A stretch of DNA of 64,000 bases from Lepidodermella squamata (GCA_047495785.1 JBLDXI010000055.1:1-64000); one strand, 5' to 3'; shown: positions 22,616 through 34,559, counted from the stretch's first letter. The notes: a model not told the origin generated them from the letters alone. Numbers and translations: made by a program.

Positions 22616-25429
22616 CTAACGCAGTCTTGGAATTATGTTCATAAGCATGCCGTCATTTGGACGAAGAGGCAACGTCGCTGTAACTGGTGTATCCGGATGG
22701 TCGATGGCCGAGCTCCATACCGCCTCCTCTGCAGCTGTTGAATCAAAAGAGGCAGACGAACCTAATCGAATGCAACCCAATGTGGTTTTCACTGTACCGC
22801 CAGATAGCGAGCCCGATAACAAGCCACCGCTTTTTCCTTTATTTACTACAAGAAGTTCCAAACACCGGCCTCCTGTAAGCTGGGAGCCTAGTAAGTCAGC
22901 CAAGCACAGTTGTCGGCTGGCTTCTGGCCATTCCAACATCGAATGAATGCCGCCTTGCTGAACGTGATAGGCCAATTTCGCATTTCCATCTTCGGCCAGC
23001 GGGATTGTTTTCGTTTTGGCCGTGTCTGTTTTAATCGGCAAAAGAGTCCTATAAAAAAATTGAAACGCTTTCAAAATGGATCTTGAACCAAAAGGTATTG
23101 CTCTAACGTTTTGCAATAAATTTGAAACTTTTTAAGACCGTCGGGTAGAAGTAAACTGGATATGTGATGAATCTGAAGGCACAAGTGATCGCAGTTAAGA
23201 GCGCGCTTTGGAGCGAGTTTGTGTTGCAGAGCTTTGTTTGTGACCAGTTGATTTATCGTCCTCGCAGAATGCAACGTCAGAGTAAATGTTATCTGGCCGG
23301 TCGCGTGAACTAGCGGGAATTCGACCAGCTGAAAGTAATACAAAAACAACAAGGTAGGTTGAAAATAGCGATAAGAATAAGGCGGCCATACAGATTTGTA
23401 GAGCGGTACCGGTCGTTCGCCAGAGCCCAGTCTCATTAGCTCATTGAAGGTGTAACTCGCCTCACCGAGCAGAGCACGTTTCACATTGGAGCGGCCGTCG
23501 TTAGCAGCTGGGCCTGTTCCGAGAAAATTCGGCTTAAGCAGCCACAGAGAAATGTGAACTTGGAGGCCTGATGTATCGTCATTATGAACCGGTAGCTGCG
23601 TGATGAAAATGATAATATAAAAGACGGATGACAAAAGCATTAAATCCAAACCATAATTTCAAGGCCTAGCCGGTCATTTTTTCGAGACAATTGCGCTGAC
23701 TTGGACAACGCGATGCAAGCGTTTTCTCGTGGTAGCAAACAGGCAACAAATTGGCTACATAAACCGAACAGTTGTCGATGATAAGGACACCAGCGGTATT
23801 ATGCTTACCAAATTTGAGATGTCGCAATATCAATCACGGTTCCGACTAGGGCACAATCGTCAAAAATCAATCGAAGCACGCCGCCGCCATTTTTTGACCG
23901 GCCGTCAAAGATTGCGCGGAGACGAGTTTGGATAGCGATTTCGCGAACTGGAGAGGATGGCTATAATAATAATTGATAAAGGCCGTTATATAACATGAAT
24001 TAACATACTTCATCATTTGACGGTCTCTTGTAAGCAAATTTTCCGGTTCTTAGCTCACTCTGTGACTGCCCAGTAGTTCTATTTGCCAAAATCGACGCTA
24101 CAAATATATTCTTATGAGCATCACTTATCACAGAACACCATCTAACTTGCATTTTATCATCATCAAGCGAGTTGGCGTTGCGTTTCTGTTATTGCAGATT
24201 ATTTGCAAGCAATAGCTATGTTATGCATACTCATGTGCATCACACGAAAGACAAACCGTTGCTGAATCTGCGCCTCGAAGGTCTGCGAGTGCGACTTCCT
24301 CGGGCGAGATTTGGCTGGGAAGCTGACAGCGGATTCCCAGCTTCAGAACTTTCATATCCCGAATATTCGCTGGCTTCGGGATAGACATCGTGTGTGCTTA
24401 AACAGTTTCGACTGCGATATCTCGGCGTACCGGCAGCTGAACTACCCATGCTCACGTTATCAGTTGATGCAACCCAAGAGTCATAAGGTTGTGCATCTGC
24501 AAAGCGCGTGAATATTTTCGTTAGCATTAATTTATGTTAATCGTTAAATTCAGCTAAATATTACAACTTGGAAAGCACTATGTAAAAATTGAACCTTTTT
24601 CCAACTGATCGTTGCTTGGATGGTTTGATTGGATAGGCGACATATTGACAGCTTGACTTGGTTTGCGTACCCGAACAACTGGAGGCTCGAAAAACACAGG
24701 GCCCGTCTTAGGCCTGAAAGTCCATGGAAACTCGGTTTCGGGCGCTTAAAATAAAATATAAAATAATTGATCAAAATACGGTATATTAATATTACAAATA
24801 GGCAGCCTTTGAGGTGACTTGACCCTATTGTGTATTGCGCCGACAATTGGAGCACTGGCCAAAGATGCCATGCTGCCGGTGGAGCTTGGTTGGTTGCTGG
24901 CGTTCAGAGAAAACGATGAAAAGCTGGATTTGGGAAAATAACGATTGAGCCATTCACCGCTAAAAACATCAAATGTTCTAGGAAACAGTAGAAATCATTT
25001 GAAATCAAGAAAACATAAATAAAACAGCCAACCTCTGTTTTGCACAGAGCGAGCAAAGCCAATATGTGCTGCCATTTTTGTGTTGATAAGTAACTCTGCA
25101 TCTCGAGCATATCACATTCTTGCACCTTGGGCAACGATCTCCGGCGAAGCAAATTGCAATTGATGTGCGGCATCTCATACATGACTTCGTATAATCAACG
25201 TTAGCAACTATGGCACTCGCTTGCTTCAAGCCGAGAATTTCTGATCGCAATGGCCTGTATTTAAAATTGTATATGTCAGATACAGAAAGAATAATTCAAC
25301 AAACAGGAGGCGCTTTCGATGATTGTCCAACATTATAAGATTCCGAGTTACCACTTTTGAGATAGCATCTTTTTCCTCTTTGGAAAGATCATTAGGGCAG
25401 AACTTCAATATTTCGCCAACGTTCAACAT
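22616..25429 (-). CDS. Synaptotagmin-like (Slp/bitesize-type) Rab effector with FYVE-type zinc finger and two C2 domains
   Basis: Ten exons: 25429-25305, 25254-25033, 24959-24796, 24744-24595, 24496-24246, 23960-23809, 23754-23652, 23595-23392, 23328-23129 and 23048-22616, totalling 2004 nt and 667 aa. The N-terminus is an Slp homology domain: helix (FCPNDLSKEEKDAISKVVTR), a zinc finger with eight cysteines (CMRC, CPRCKNVICSRC, CSLC) and an SGEW motif like the Rab27-contacting (S/T)GxW of Slp proteins. A disordered Ser/Pro middle follows. C2A includes FVACLLP and LLGEASYTFNEL; C2B includes TLLPIKTDTAKTKTI, LGCIRLG and the DHPDTPV/LPLRP ending. Slp proteins tether secretory vesicles through Rab27 and phospholipids. 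Both C2 domains look shortened and lack an obvious set of loop aspartates, so calcium-independent binding is likely. Rabphilin is the main alternative. Splice choices in C2B are the least certain part. Confidence 0.82.
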
Positions 25430-25887
25430 TATGCGGATGAACTCCTAGTTGAAAAATACAGACTTTATTTTCTTCCAACGAAAACAGGATCCATGCACAA
25501 TGCACAGCCTTGGTCATGAGGCGAGCCCTAATCACATGCATTACAAAATTACAGCTTACAGGTCTAATGGAGGATAAGGCCATAATTCTAACGTAATTCT
25601 AAGCAACATGCAGCACCTAGAGTACTGACAACCTGGCCCGCATGTGCGTTCAACAGGTGTCAAGAACTTGGCTCACGCGTGAAGGAAAACAGCTGAGCGA
25701 AAAACTGAAACCCTACCTGTTGCGTAAAAAAATAAGCCAAATGCTCAGTTCGATAAATAAAAATATTACAAAAATATTTTATTATTTATAGGTGTGAAAA
25801 ACAAAAAATCGAAATAAAAGAAGCGTTCCTCGGTTGCCGCAAACAGTGTCGCAAACAGTGTCACATCTGCTGAAGCAAGGAGCAAGG
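25430..25887. promoter_or_regulatory. Divergent spacer between the Slp-like gene and TYW5
   Basis: 458 bp between opposite-strand starts. Acceptor-like motifs sit before each ATG: TTCAACTAG on the minus strand (ending 25445) and TTATTTATAG on the plus strand (ending ~25791). A short direct duplication (GCAAACAGTGTC, twice) lies at about 25840-25863, just upstream of the TYW5 ATG. Confidence 0.4.
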
Positions 25888-26841
25888 ATGCTTAATGTTA
25901 AGGAAGTTCATAGCGAATTGAACAGCCAAGTGTTAGAATTACGATGCCCGGTCGTGTTTCGTAACCAGCCCGTAGGAGCATGTCTTGAAAAATGGAAATC
26001 GGAGGAATATTTGGCTAATGGCTTAGGAACAACGGCGATGTCTGTTCATGTGGTATCTTCTGATGATTATCAGTTAAACTTCATTAAAAAGAACTTCAGC
26101 TATCAAACGCTGTCCGGGCGCGAATTTATAAAGCGAGTCTTTGAAAAGCACCACTCGGATTTTTTCGTTAATTCGAAAGAGCGGTATTATTTACGAAGTT
26201 TGGGAACCAATGTCCGAAAGGAAGCCGCCGACGTTCGTAGTCAGTTTGCAATCGCTGCTTCGGATATTTCTTGGCAAATTTTTAATAGCGCTATGGGAGA
26301 TTCATCGTTGTATCACTCAAGCATCCTAAGAATCGCCTCAGAAAAACTGCGCATATGGACGCACTATGATGTTATAGATAACTTCCTGTTCCAAATTGTT
26401 GGCGAGCGCTTTGTGACGTTATATTCGCCGAAATATGCCGAATATGCTTATTTAAAAGGCGATAAAAGTGCAGTGATTGATCCATACAACTATGACACTA
26501 ATGCCTACCCGTTATTCTCAAAGATTCCTTTGTTAACATGCCACTTGAAGCCGGGAGATGTATTGTTCATTCCAGCCCTCTGGTTTCATCATATATCCAT
26601 GGGCGATAATGGTCCATCTATTGGGGTGAATATGTTCTGGAAAAGCCCTCTTTCTGTTGATCAATATCCTTCGAATGATTTATACGGCAATCGTGATCCT
26701 ATTCCTGGCGAACAAGCGCTCGGGCTTGCCGGTAAAATATCGAAACTGCTGAAACAAATGCCTACTGACCATGCTGAGTTTTATGCTAAGCGCGTGTGCC
26801 GGCAAATTATGGATGGATTTGTTGAGGATGAATGCAAATGA
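25888..26841 (+). CDS. TYW5: TYW5, JmjC tRNA(Phe) yW-72 hydroxylase
   Basis: Single exon, 317 aa (human 315). The JmjC fold is evident: the iron-binding HxD in LRIWTHYDVIDN, the distal His in DVLFIPALWFHH, plus family sequence YYLRSLGTNVRKEAADVR, YAYLKGDKSAV and VNMFWK. TYW5 is an Fe(II)/2-oxoglutarate dioxygenase that hydroxylates wybutosine-pathway 7-(3-amino-3-carboxypropyl)wyosine at position 37 of tRNA-Phe. ATG 25888 was chosen because the upstream in-frame extension starts at a non-ATG codon and the resulting length matches the family. No intron. Its stop is only 68 bp before the SRRM1 ATG. Confidence 0.95.
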   Translation: MLNVKEVHSELNSQVLELRCPVVFRNQPVGACLEKWKSEEYLANGLGTTAMSVHVVSSDDYQLNFIKKNFSYQTLSGREFIKRVFEKHHSDFFVNSKERYYLRSLGTNVRKEAADVRSQFAIAASDISWQIFNSAMGDSSLYHSSILRIASEKLRIWTHYDVIDNFLFQIVGERFVTLYSPKYAEYAYLKGDKSAVIDPYNYDTNAYPLFSKIPLLTCHLKPGDVLFIPALWFHHISMGDNGPSIGVNMFWKSPLSVDQYPSNDLYGNRDPIPGEQALGLAGKISKLLKQMPTDHAEFYAKRVCRQIMDGFVEDECK

Positions 26842-26909
26842 ATATTTTTCACTATTCTACTTTATTAATTACGTTTTTATATGTTATATAGAAATTCTGT
26901 TTACTAAAA
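26842..26909 (+). promoter_or_regulatory. 68 bp TYW5-SRRM1 intergenic gap with acceptor-like TATATAG
   Basis: The shortest same-strand gap in the window. It is T-rich and contains TTATATAG ending at 26891, 18 nt before the SRRM1 ATG, with no room for a conventional promoter. It is consistent with polycistronic transcription and trans-splicing of SRRM1. Confidence 0.45.
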
Positions 26910-29342
26910 ATGACTGACGCCGGATTTTTCAAAGGCACATCTTGCGAACAAGACTCGCGCTTTGGTGACAAAAGGAAGAAAATGCTGCAGAGTATGAAGT
27001 TCGCTCCCGGTATTGAGGAAAAAGTTAGTTCCTTCATGTTTTGACGAACATCAGTTACAATTGTTTTCAAATTAGATTGACATGACAAAAATTAAGCTCG
27101 ATGTTATCAAGCCGTGGATTGCCAAACGCATTATCGAACTTCTAGGTATCGAAGATGATATTGTCATAGAGTTTGTGTTCTCACAGCTCGAAGAAAAGGT
27201 ACAGGATCACATAGAATTACCAACATGTCCTTATTGTTTTACTTCCGTAGAGTCCCGATGGTAAGGATATGCAAATATCGTTGACCGGATTTCTCAACGG
27301 TCACAATGCTAGAATATTTGTTGGTGAATTGTGGGGATTGCTCTCTTCTGCTCAGCGTCGACCTGATGGTATCCCCGAAATATTGATCCAACAGAAAATG
27401 GAAGAGATCAAGAAGCAGCAGGTAATCATATTTACCCTTATTGAAATTTATTTCAAATTTTGTAATTATCAGTTTGAAGAAGCACGTTCTGCTGCTTTGC
27501 GTGCTGCTGAGAACGCTCAAGCCGATTTAGAGGGACGAGACAAAGATCGTCGGCGAAGCAGAAGCCGTTCACCTCGAAATCGCCGTTCGAGGTCTCGTTC
27601 GCGCTCTCGATCCAAGAACCGCCGATCTCGTTCGCGAGGACGTGATCGTCGCTCTCGCACCCGCTCACCGAAGAGGTCAAGATCTCGCGAACGCAAGCAA
27701 GCAAGTCGGCGGTCGCCTTCGCCGATCAAAAAGTAAGTAATTTTTATTACGTGGCAACGAATAAATTATCGTAAATCTGCCCTTCAACAAGGTCAAATAT
27801 TTGTATAGCGATAACGTGGCATTATTTTGCGGTAAATCTTGCGATTAATTCATCTCACGCCCGTGCCTAACATAAAAAAGGCTTTTGTTGGTCGCCTCTA
27901 TCAAAAATAATATTTTTTGTCGATAGGCCCGTGGAAGCGAATGACGAGCCGCCGAAGAAAGTGACCGAAAAAGAAGATTCGCGCATGGATATTGACGAAA
28001 ATTCTCGAAATGGAGGGGAGTTGAAGCAAGCGCCTGAAAAAGTGGCTGATCCGAAGCCGGTCGAAGCCGAGGCCAAAAAGCGTTCAGATAAGTCTCGATC
28101 ACGAACAGTTGAATCGGACAAGTCTTCATCGTCTTCTTCGTCGTCGAGGTCGAAATCGCCGCCAAAGAAAAAGGAACGCAGACGTTCGCGAAGCCGATCG
28201 CGATCTGCCTCGGCAAAACGAAGTGGCCGCAGTGGACGGCACAAAAGTCGATCGCCATCGCCGAAGCGAACTGATAAGGACCGCGACAGAGATCGCCGAC
28301 GTGATGATCGCGATAAAAAGTAATTTTCAACTTCTTTTTCTCCTATTTACTTTAAATTATCATTTTCAAATTGATTCTCGACAATTTTGAAATGCCTTGT
28401 ATTAAGCCGGTTTTTTGTCATTTTCACAGAGATTCAGATCGCAGCAGCAGTCGCCGATGGTCTCCACCTAAGCGGTCAATGCGAGCCGACGATTACGAGC
28501 GCGATAAGCGCAAACCCCGCCGTAGTCGTTCTGACTCGCGCGAACGGCGTGACCGCGAAAAAGAACGGGAACGGGAGCGCGAAAGGGAACGCGAACGCGA
28601 GCGGGAGCGGGAAAAGGAACGTGAAAAAGAACGCGAACGGGAGAAGGAAAAGGAACGGGAACGTGAGAGAGAACGTGAGCGAGAGCGGGAGAAGGAGCGG
28701 GAACGCGAACGCGAGAAGGAGAGGAAGCGGGCTGAAAAGAAGGATGAAGTTAAAACTCGAGAGAGCCGATCTCGCAAAAAGGAATCTTCGTCATCCCGAT
28801 CAAGCTCGTCTGGGTCATCCTCCTCGTCCAGTTCCCGCTCGCCATCCGTCAAAAAGGAAGCTGCGAAGAAAGACAAGGCCAAGACGCGCCGATCTCCTTC
28901 ATCATCTCGCTCGCCGTCTCCGAAAAGAGCGGCCGGGAAAGCGCAACCAGAAAAACCAGCAAAAACTGCGCGTAGTCCGGAAAAGCCTGCGAAACGCGAG
29001 GCCGCAAAAGCTGAGGCGAAAAAAGTCGTGCCCGCTAAAAAGCGGCTTGAAAGTCAAACCTCTGACGATTCTTCATCGGAAGAGTCATCCTCGTCGTCCT
29101 CATCTGAATCAAGTGATAGCTCTGGTTCCTCTGACTCGGGTTCGGACTCGGAATCGGAAAGTGGAAGCGAATCGGGATCGAGCAGCGGCTCCGGCAGTGA
29201 AAGTGACAGCGGTAAGCGGAAATTAACGGCCGAGGAGTTGCAGCTTCGTGAACGTGCGATGAAGTCACTGCTGATGCGAAAAATGGCGTCGAAAATGGCC
29301 GAGTCGAATTCAGGGTCGACGAAACCAAGCGAAAACGCGTGA
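26910..29342 (+). CDS. SRRM1: SRRM1 (SRm160) PWI-domain splicing coactivator
   Basis: Exons 26910-27023, 27076-27198, 27251-27421, 27473-27732, 27927-28319 and 28430-29342 give 657 aa. The N-terminus is close to human SRRM1 (DAGFFKGTSCEQDSRF). A PWI domain follows (KLDVIKPWIAKRIIELLG, EFVFSQLEEK, MQISLTGFLNG, FVGELWGLL). The rest is RS/SR-rich, with an extreme Arg-Glu/Lys-Glu tract at 28556-28735, serine and acidic runs, and a terminal helix LQLRERAMKSL. SRRM1 is a nuclear-matrix protein that bridges SR proteins and snRNPs on exonic enhancers; the PWI domain binds nucleic acid. It is shorter than human SRRM1 (about 900 aa), with fewer RS repeats. Confidence 0.95.
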
Positions 29343-29768
29343 TCCTTGCCATTTTCTGAGCTTTCGTATTTTTCTTATAATACCACCAAGAACCGCTCCA
29401 GATGTGCTCTTTACTGACACTACCTACTACATTTTTTGTAGCTTTGTTCCTCCGGCTCCTGTTTGTGAAACGTTCATTGTAAAATATCTTGAGGCAAAAA
29501 AAGTGATGGCAAAAAATGAATTGCTCAGCAATAGAAATGAAATGTTGTTTTGATCCCGATGAGAAGAGAAGTTCTTGTTTCTTGTTTTGTTCCACAATAG
29601 TTATTGACCACTCGCTGGTACTAAAGGCCTTCTCTTCACGGTTGAAACATTCTGTTGTTACTCAATCATCACTTACTGTGACTGCTTACAAGAGCAAATA
29701 ATAACTAATAAATCTGTGAAATTCGTTGGTTAACTCAGTTTTTCTTCTTCATGTTTTAGGAGGCATAA

Positions 29769-30449
29769 ATGTCCACCTTAATTGTGGAAGAGCTAGTTAA
29801 ACTGACGCGTGGAGAATGCGATCGGCAGATGGTCGTCGAATGCGGTATCGTTGATTATTTGGACAGCGTTGTGACCGAAGCTGCCGCGGCCGATGACACT
29901 TCTTTGGTTGTAGATATCGATGGTCTCAAAGAAGTCGTCGATAGCTTCCTTCCTACTCTTGCCTCCTTACCTAGGTATATAACCCACCACGCCAAAAACG
30001 TTAATTTAAACATTATTTTCAGGGAATCTTTCGTCACATGGTTTGACGCGTTGTTGGCAAAAAAGCTCGCGGATAATCCAGAAAGTTCAAAAAATGACGC
30101 GCCGATCAAAAGCGAGGAGAAGAAAACTTTGGGAAAAGTTCAGCGGCATAGAAGCTCCTCGTCTCAGCAGGAGAATCAGGTTGCCTCCGGATCGGAAGAA
30201 GACCGAAATGAAGAGCAGCTCAAAAAACAAATGATCGAAAAGTTCTCCTACGTCGCTATTGATGAGTATCAAAAAGAGCATAAACCACGTTTGGTGCTGG
30301 ACGAGGACAAAAAATTGACTCGATTCCGGGACAATAAAGTCGTCACTACGAAAGGCGATCGTTTCGCGGTGGAAAAGAAGCCCGAATCTGAAGAAATGAA
30401 AGGAACATATGTTCATATTAAGCAATTGCGACGCTTCAAATTTCATTGA
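29769..30449 (+). CDS. CCDC43-like small coiled-coil protein
   Basis: Exons 29769-29974 and 30023-30449, 210 aa. The N-terminal half is helical and acidic with WFDALLAKKL; the C-terminal half is charged, contains EKFSYVAIDEY and ends basic (KQLRRFKFH). The layout and the xxFSYVAIDE segment resemble CCDC43 (QYADVTDEE in human), a poorly understood conserved protein, but similarity is weak. The 48 bp intron is a multiple of three with no stop, so retention would give a 226 aa form. An acceptor-like TGTTTTAG ends at 29759, nine nt before the ATG. SRRM1 ends 426 bp upstream on the same strand. Confidence 0.55.
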   Translation: MSTLIVEELVKLTRGECDRQMVVECGIVDYLDSVVTEAAAADDTSLVVDIDGLKEVVDSFLPTLASLPRYITHHAKNVNLNIIFRESFVTWFDALLAKKLADNPESSKNDAPIKSEEKKTLGKVQRHRSSSSQQENQVASGSEEDRNEEQLKKQMIEKFSYVAIDEYQKEHKPRLVLDEDKKLTRFRDNKVVTTKGDRFAVEKKPESEEMKGTYVHIKQLRRFKFH

Positions 30450-30767
30450 CTTGTCATTCAATTTCTTGACCTCAAATTTTTGTTTTGCCTTGTTCGTTCT
30501 CATTGGCTTTCTTTTTACGATTTTTTCTACGATTCGCATCAGTAATAAAATGCAAGGTGTTTTATTGGCATTTTTTAACTTTTGACTAAAGGTGAAATGC
30601 TTTAGTAGCAAGAATCGAGACTCGAGACTTGGCACGAGCCGGTGTTGCGCAATGACTGTAATTTTCTGTTTTTGAAAAGCGCCAATTCGGCACGCGCGAG
30701 GAAAAGGCGTTCTTCGTTTTTTTGCCGGCACTCCATTTTTTTAAACATCCATAATAATAAGTCAATA

Positions 30768-31795
30768 ATGAATAGAGCAGAGTCAAGCGAGGAGCCTTTT
30801 CATCATTTTTACAAGTTACTGCTGATTGGCGATCAGTATACAGGAAAGACTTCGTTACTCCGGCGGTTCACAGAAGAAAAGTTCCAAACCAGCTACCTTC
30901 ACACGATCGGTAAAATTTACTGCATGCGCATAAAAATGATAGCGATTTTTTGCGCTGTGATAGGTATCGATTTCAAAATTCGAACAGTTGAGCTTCATGG
31001 AAAAAAGATTCGGCTTCAACTGTGGGACACAGCTGGGCAAGAACGGTAAAATAGTAGTTGAGAACTTTTTTCACCTTCATTTTCCCCATTTTTCAGGTTC
31101 AAGTCTATTACATCGGCTTATTACAGAGGAGCTCAAGGCGTAGTTTTAGTTTACGACATAACTGAGCGTAATTCATTTGTAAATATCAGAAACTGGTTCA
31201 ACGACGTTCGGCAGGTAAAAATAATTATTCATTACAAATCAACGGAAATTTTAACAATTCAATTTTTGTTTAGAATGGCTCTAGCACCGTTGAGAAAATT
31301 TTGGTCGGTAATAAATGCGATATGCCTGAGTCGAGGATGGTGCTTGAGGAAGAAGGACGGCAATTGGCCTCGGTTATCGGTGCTCGCTTCATCGAATCCA
31401 GCGCTAAGAACGGCACCAACGTTGAACGGCTATTTCTCACCCTAGTCAGCGATATTACAGCCAAGAAATACTCAACAGCGACAAGCATTTACACGAATTG
31501 CTTAAATTCAACGTATCACGGGGTTCCAGTTACGCCTCAACGAACTGTCAGCTTCAGGCACGATACCAGGTTAACCACGACTGCGCCTGTTAAATCTCGA
31601 CCGAATAGCTTACACGACTATTTGACTCCAATCGATGATGGGCCACGAGTAGCACCACGCCAAATTATGCCAGCTCCGGTTGTGGAACCTGAGCTGGTGA
31701 ACACAGTTCAACCATTTCGGGTCGGGGAGGGAAATTCACTGCGAGCAAAATCTGCGAACGGCTCTCATCGCAATTCGTGCTGCCGATTTTACTGA
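30768..31795 (+). CDS. Rab-family GTPase with long C-terminal tail (Rab8/10-like)
   Basis: Exons 30768-30909, 30964-31045, 31097-31214 and 31274-31795, 287 aa. G-box motifs: P-loop GDQYTGKT, switch [14 protein letters not shown], switch [19 protein letters not shown] and SSAK. The core is nearest the Rab8/10/13 group ([22 protein letters not shown]). The P-loop QYT replaces the usual SGV/SSV, so nucleotide cycling may differ from ordinary Rabs. About 110 residues follow the G domain, far longer than the usual hypervariable tail, ending SCCRFY, compatible with double geranylgeranylation of a CCxxx motif. A second Rab lies 622 bp downstream. Confidence 0.9.
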
Positions 31796-32417
31796 CAAAT
31801 CACATTTGATTGATCGACTCGGACAATACCGAAAAACAATTTTGTGAATATTCTGCTGCGAAAAATAATTACACCGTATTATTATTTTGCCTACACTAGC
31901 TGTATTATTTTTTTTCGTGTGTTTATTTATGTTTAATAAAGAATCATATTTTGCCAATAACATTTTTTGACGAGGCTGGCTGAGACAAAAAAATCGATGC
32001 GCATAATGCGGTATTTTCTCGCCAGACGGATGTTGTTTATCAGTGCCCCTGTGTACATAATCTCGCGCATTTACCTGGTTGCGGTTTAACTGGTGCAAAT
32101 ATTCATGTGCTACAAAATTAATTTGTGTCATGCAAAGCCTATATCGAGTGGCTCGACTGAAAATTTCTTGTCACGTGTGTTCGCCCAGCTCTCGGCGACA
32201 CGCGCTGCCAAACCACACGACAGGCCCTAGATGATCGTGTGGGTGGAATTATTTTTGTTATTTTTCTAGCCTCATTCCTTCTGAATAAATGCAAAAAACA
32301 ACAAGACCGTGTAGAGTGCGAATTTTTGCGCTTATTTTGCGCTCACTTAATTACTGAGCTCACTGAAGCTGTTTTCATCTACCACAATAGGTGCATAAGC
32401 TTTTTACATTCATTGAA
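31796..32417. other. Spacer between the two Rab genes
   Basis: 622 bp. A polyadenylation-like AATAAA occurs near 31935-31940. No conserved ORF or RNA was recognised. Confidence 0.5.
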
Positions 32418-33341
<924 letters not shown>

Positions 33342-33427
33342 CCTAGAACTTGGCTCAAAAGGTTATAAACAACACGCAAAAATTATTACGGAATATACGC
33401 TTCTAATTACGCGAACGTTTTCATCGA

Positions 33428-33773
33428 TCTAATGCATATCTTTTAAACCTCAAATTCGAAATAAAAGAAATCAGTTGGTTACTATTCCTGCAGAGCTTGG
33501 AATGACACCCAAGTACTTGAATGTTTTTCGAATAACAGATTTTATATATTTTTCCGGAGTAGCGCTGGTTTATTGCCCACTTGTAGATAGTAGTGTCCCA
33601 ATCTATGATATTTTCTCCAACATTCAATTAGCACCTTGTACTAATCGAACCGGATTGAATGATTAGCCAATGGAGAAAAAAATCCGTAGAAAAGAACTTG
33701 ATATAACAACGGGAACTTCTGTATCGATTTAAAACTGAAACGACTCGTGATGGTTTCTTGAAAAAATTGAATA
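33428..33773. repeat. Tandem repeat unit A (about 346 bp)
   Basis: Starts with TCTAATGCATATCTTTTAAA. The same start recurs at 33774, and the two units stay alignable throughout, sharing TTGGTTAC, GTAGCGCTG, TTTCTCCAAC, AAAATCCGTAGAAAA and CTTGAT, with many substitutions and small indels. No coding capacity. Confidence 0.75.
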
Positions 33774-34158
33774 TCTAATGCATATCTTTTAAACCTCAAG
33801 TTCGAAATAAACAGGCAGTTGGTTACCATTTCTGCACAGCTTGAAGAATGACAGCCAAGGACAGAAAATGTATTTCGAAGAACATATTTCACACATTTTT
33901 TCCTGAGTAGCGCTGATTCAACGCCCACTGTAGAATATAGTGTCCAAAGCTATGATTGTTTCTCCAACATGAAGTTTCCTATTAGCACGTTGTACATGAG
34001 GTTCAAAGTTGAATGAATCACACCAGATTAAATGAAAACTGAAAAACCAATTGGCAAAAATCCGTAGAAAACAACTTGATAGAAAATCGGAACTTTTGCA
34101 TTGATGTAAAACTAAAACCACTCGTTCTCGGGTGAAGGTTTCCATTAAAAAAATTGAC
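33774..34158. repeat. Tandem repeat unit B, adjoining tRNA-iMet
   Basis: Diverged second copy of unit A, about 385 bp. It ends in a run of A (34147-34153) that serves as the pol III terminator for the minus-strand tRNA-iMet directly to its right. Unit A also ends in an A run, but without a tRNA. Confidence 0.75.
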
Positions 34159-34161
34159 AGT

Positions 34162-34233
34162 TAGCAGAGCGTAGTTTCGATCTACAGACCTCTGGGTTAT
34201 GGGCCCAGCGCGCTTCCACTGCGCCACTCTGCT
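34162..34233 (-). tRNA. Initiator tRNA-Met (CAU)
   Basis: 72 nt cloverleaf: acceptor stem AGCAGAG/CTCTGCT, D arm TGGCGCAGTGGAAGCG, anticodon arm CTGGGCCCATAACCCAG, T loop ATCGAAA. It is nearly identical to vertebrate initiator tRNA-Met, including the A1:U72 pair, GGG:CCC anticodon stem pairs and A54/A60 T loop, which separate it from elongator tRNA-Met. Downstream on its own strand is a run of T (genomic A at 34147-34153), a pol III terminator. No intron. Confidence 0.96.
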
Positions 34234-34410
34234 TGTCTGGATTTCGATCTCTGATGGGCTCTTGTAAGACGAAAGCAGGAATGTTGATAATTACTTAACT
34301 CTCGACTCGAGTTACTCTGGACTCAATTACAAATTTAATAAAGAATTCCCCAGTTGAAAGGCTTGAATTGTTTTCCCAACTAGAAATGTATCCAAGGGTT
34401 CCAACATGGC

Positions 34411-34482
34411 GGCTCAGTAGCTTAGTGGTAGAGCGTCTGTCTCGTAAACAGAAGATCGCGGGTTCAATTCCCGCCTGGGCCT
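34411..34482 (+). tRNA. tRNA-Thr (CGU)
   Basis: 72 nt including discriminator base: acceptor GGCTCAG/CTGGGCC with one G-U pair, D arm TAGCTTAGTGGTAGAGC, anticodon stem TCTGT/ACAGA with loop CTCGTAA giving CGU, T arm GCGGGTTCAATTCCCGC. A and B box promoters lie within these arms. No intron. CCA is not encoded. Confidence 0.95.
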
Positions 34483-34559
34483 ATCCTCTATTTTATACTC
34501 GCTCGTTGAAATCATCAGTGAAATGGCAGACTTGATCAAGTTTACAAGAGCTTCTAATG

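Noticed and set aside
28493-28882. Minus-strand Arg/Ser-rich ORF opposite SRRM1
   Set aside because: Antisense of the Arg-Glu repeat; SRRM1 on the plus strand explains the composition.
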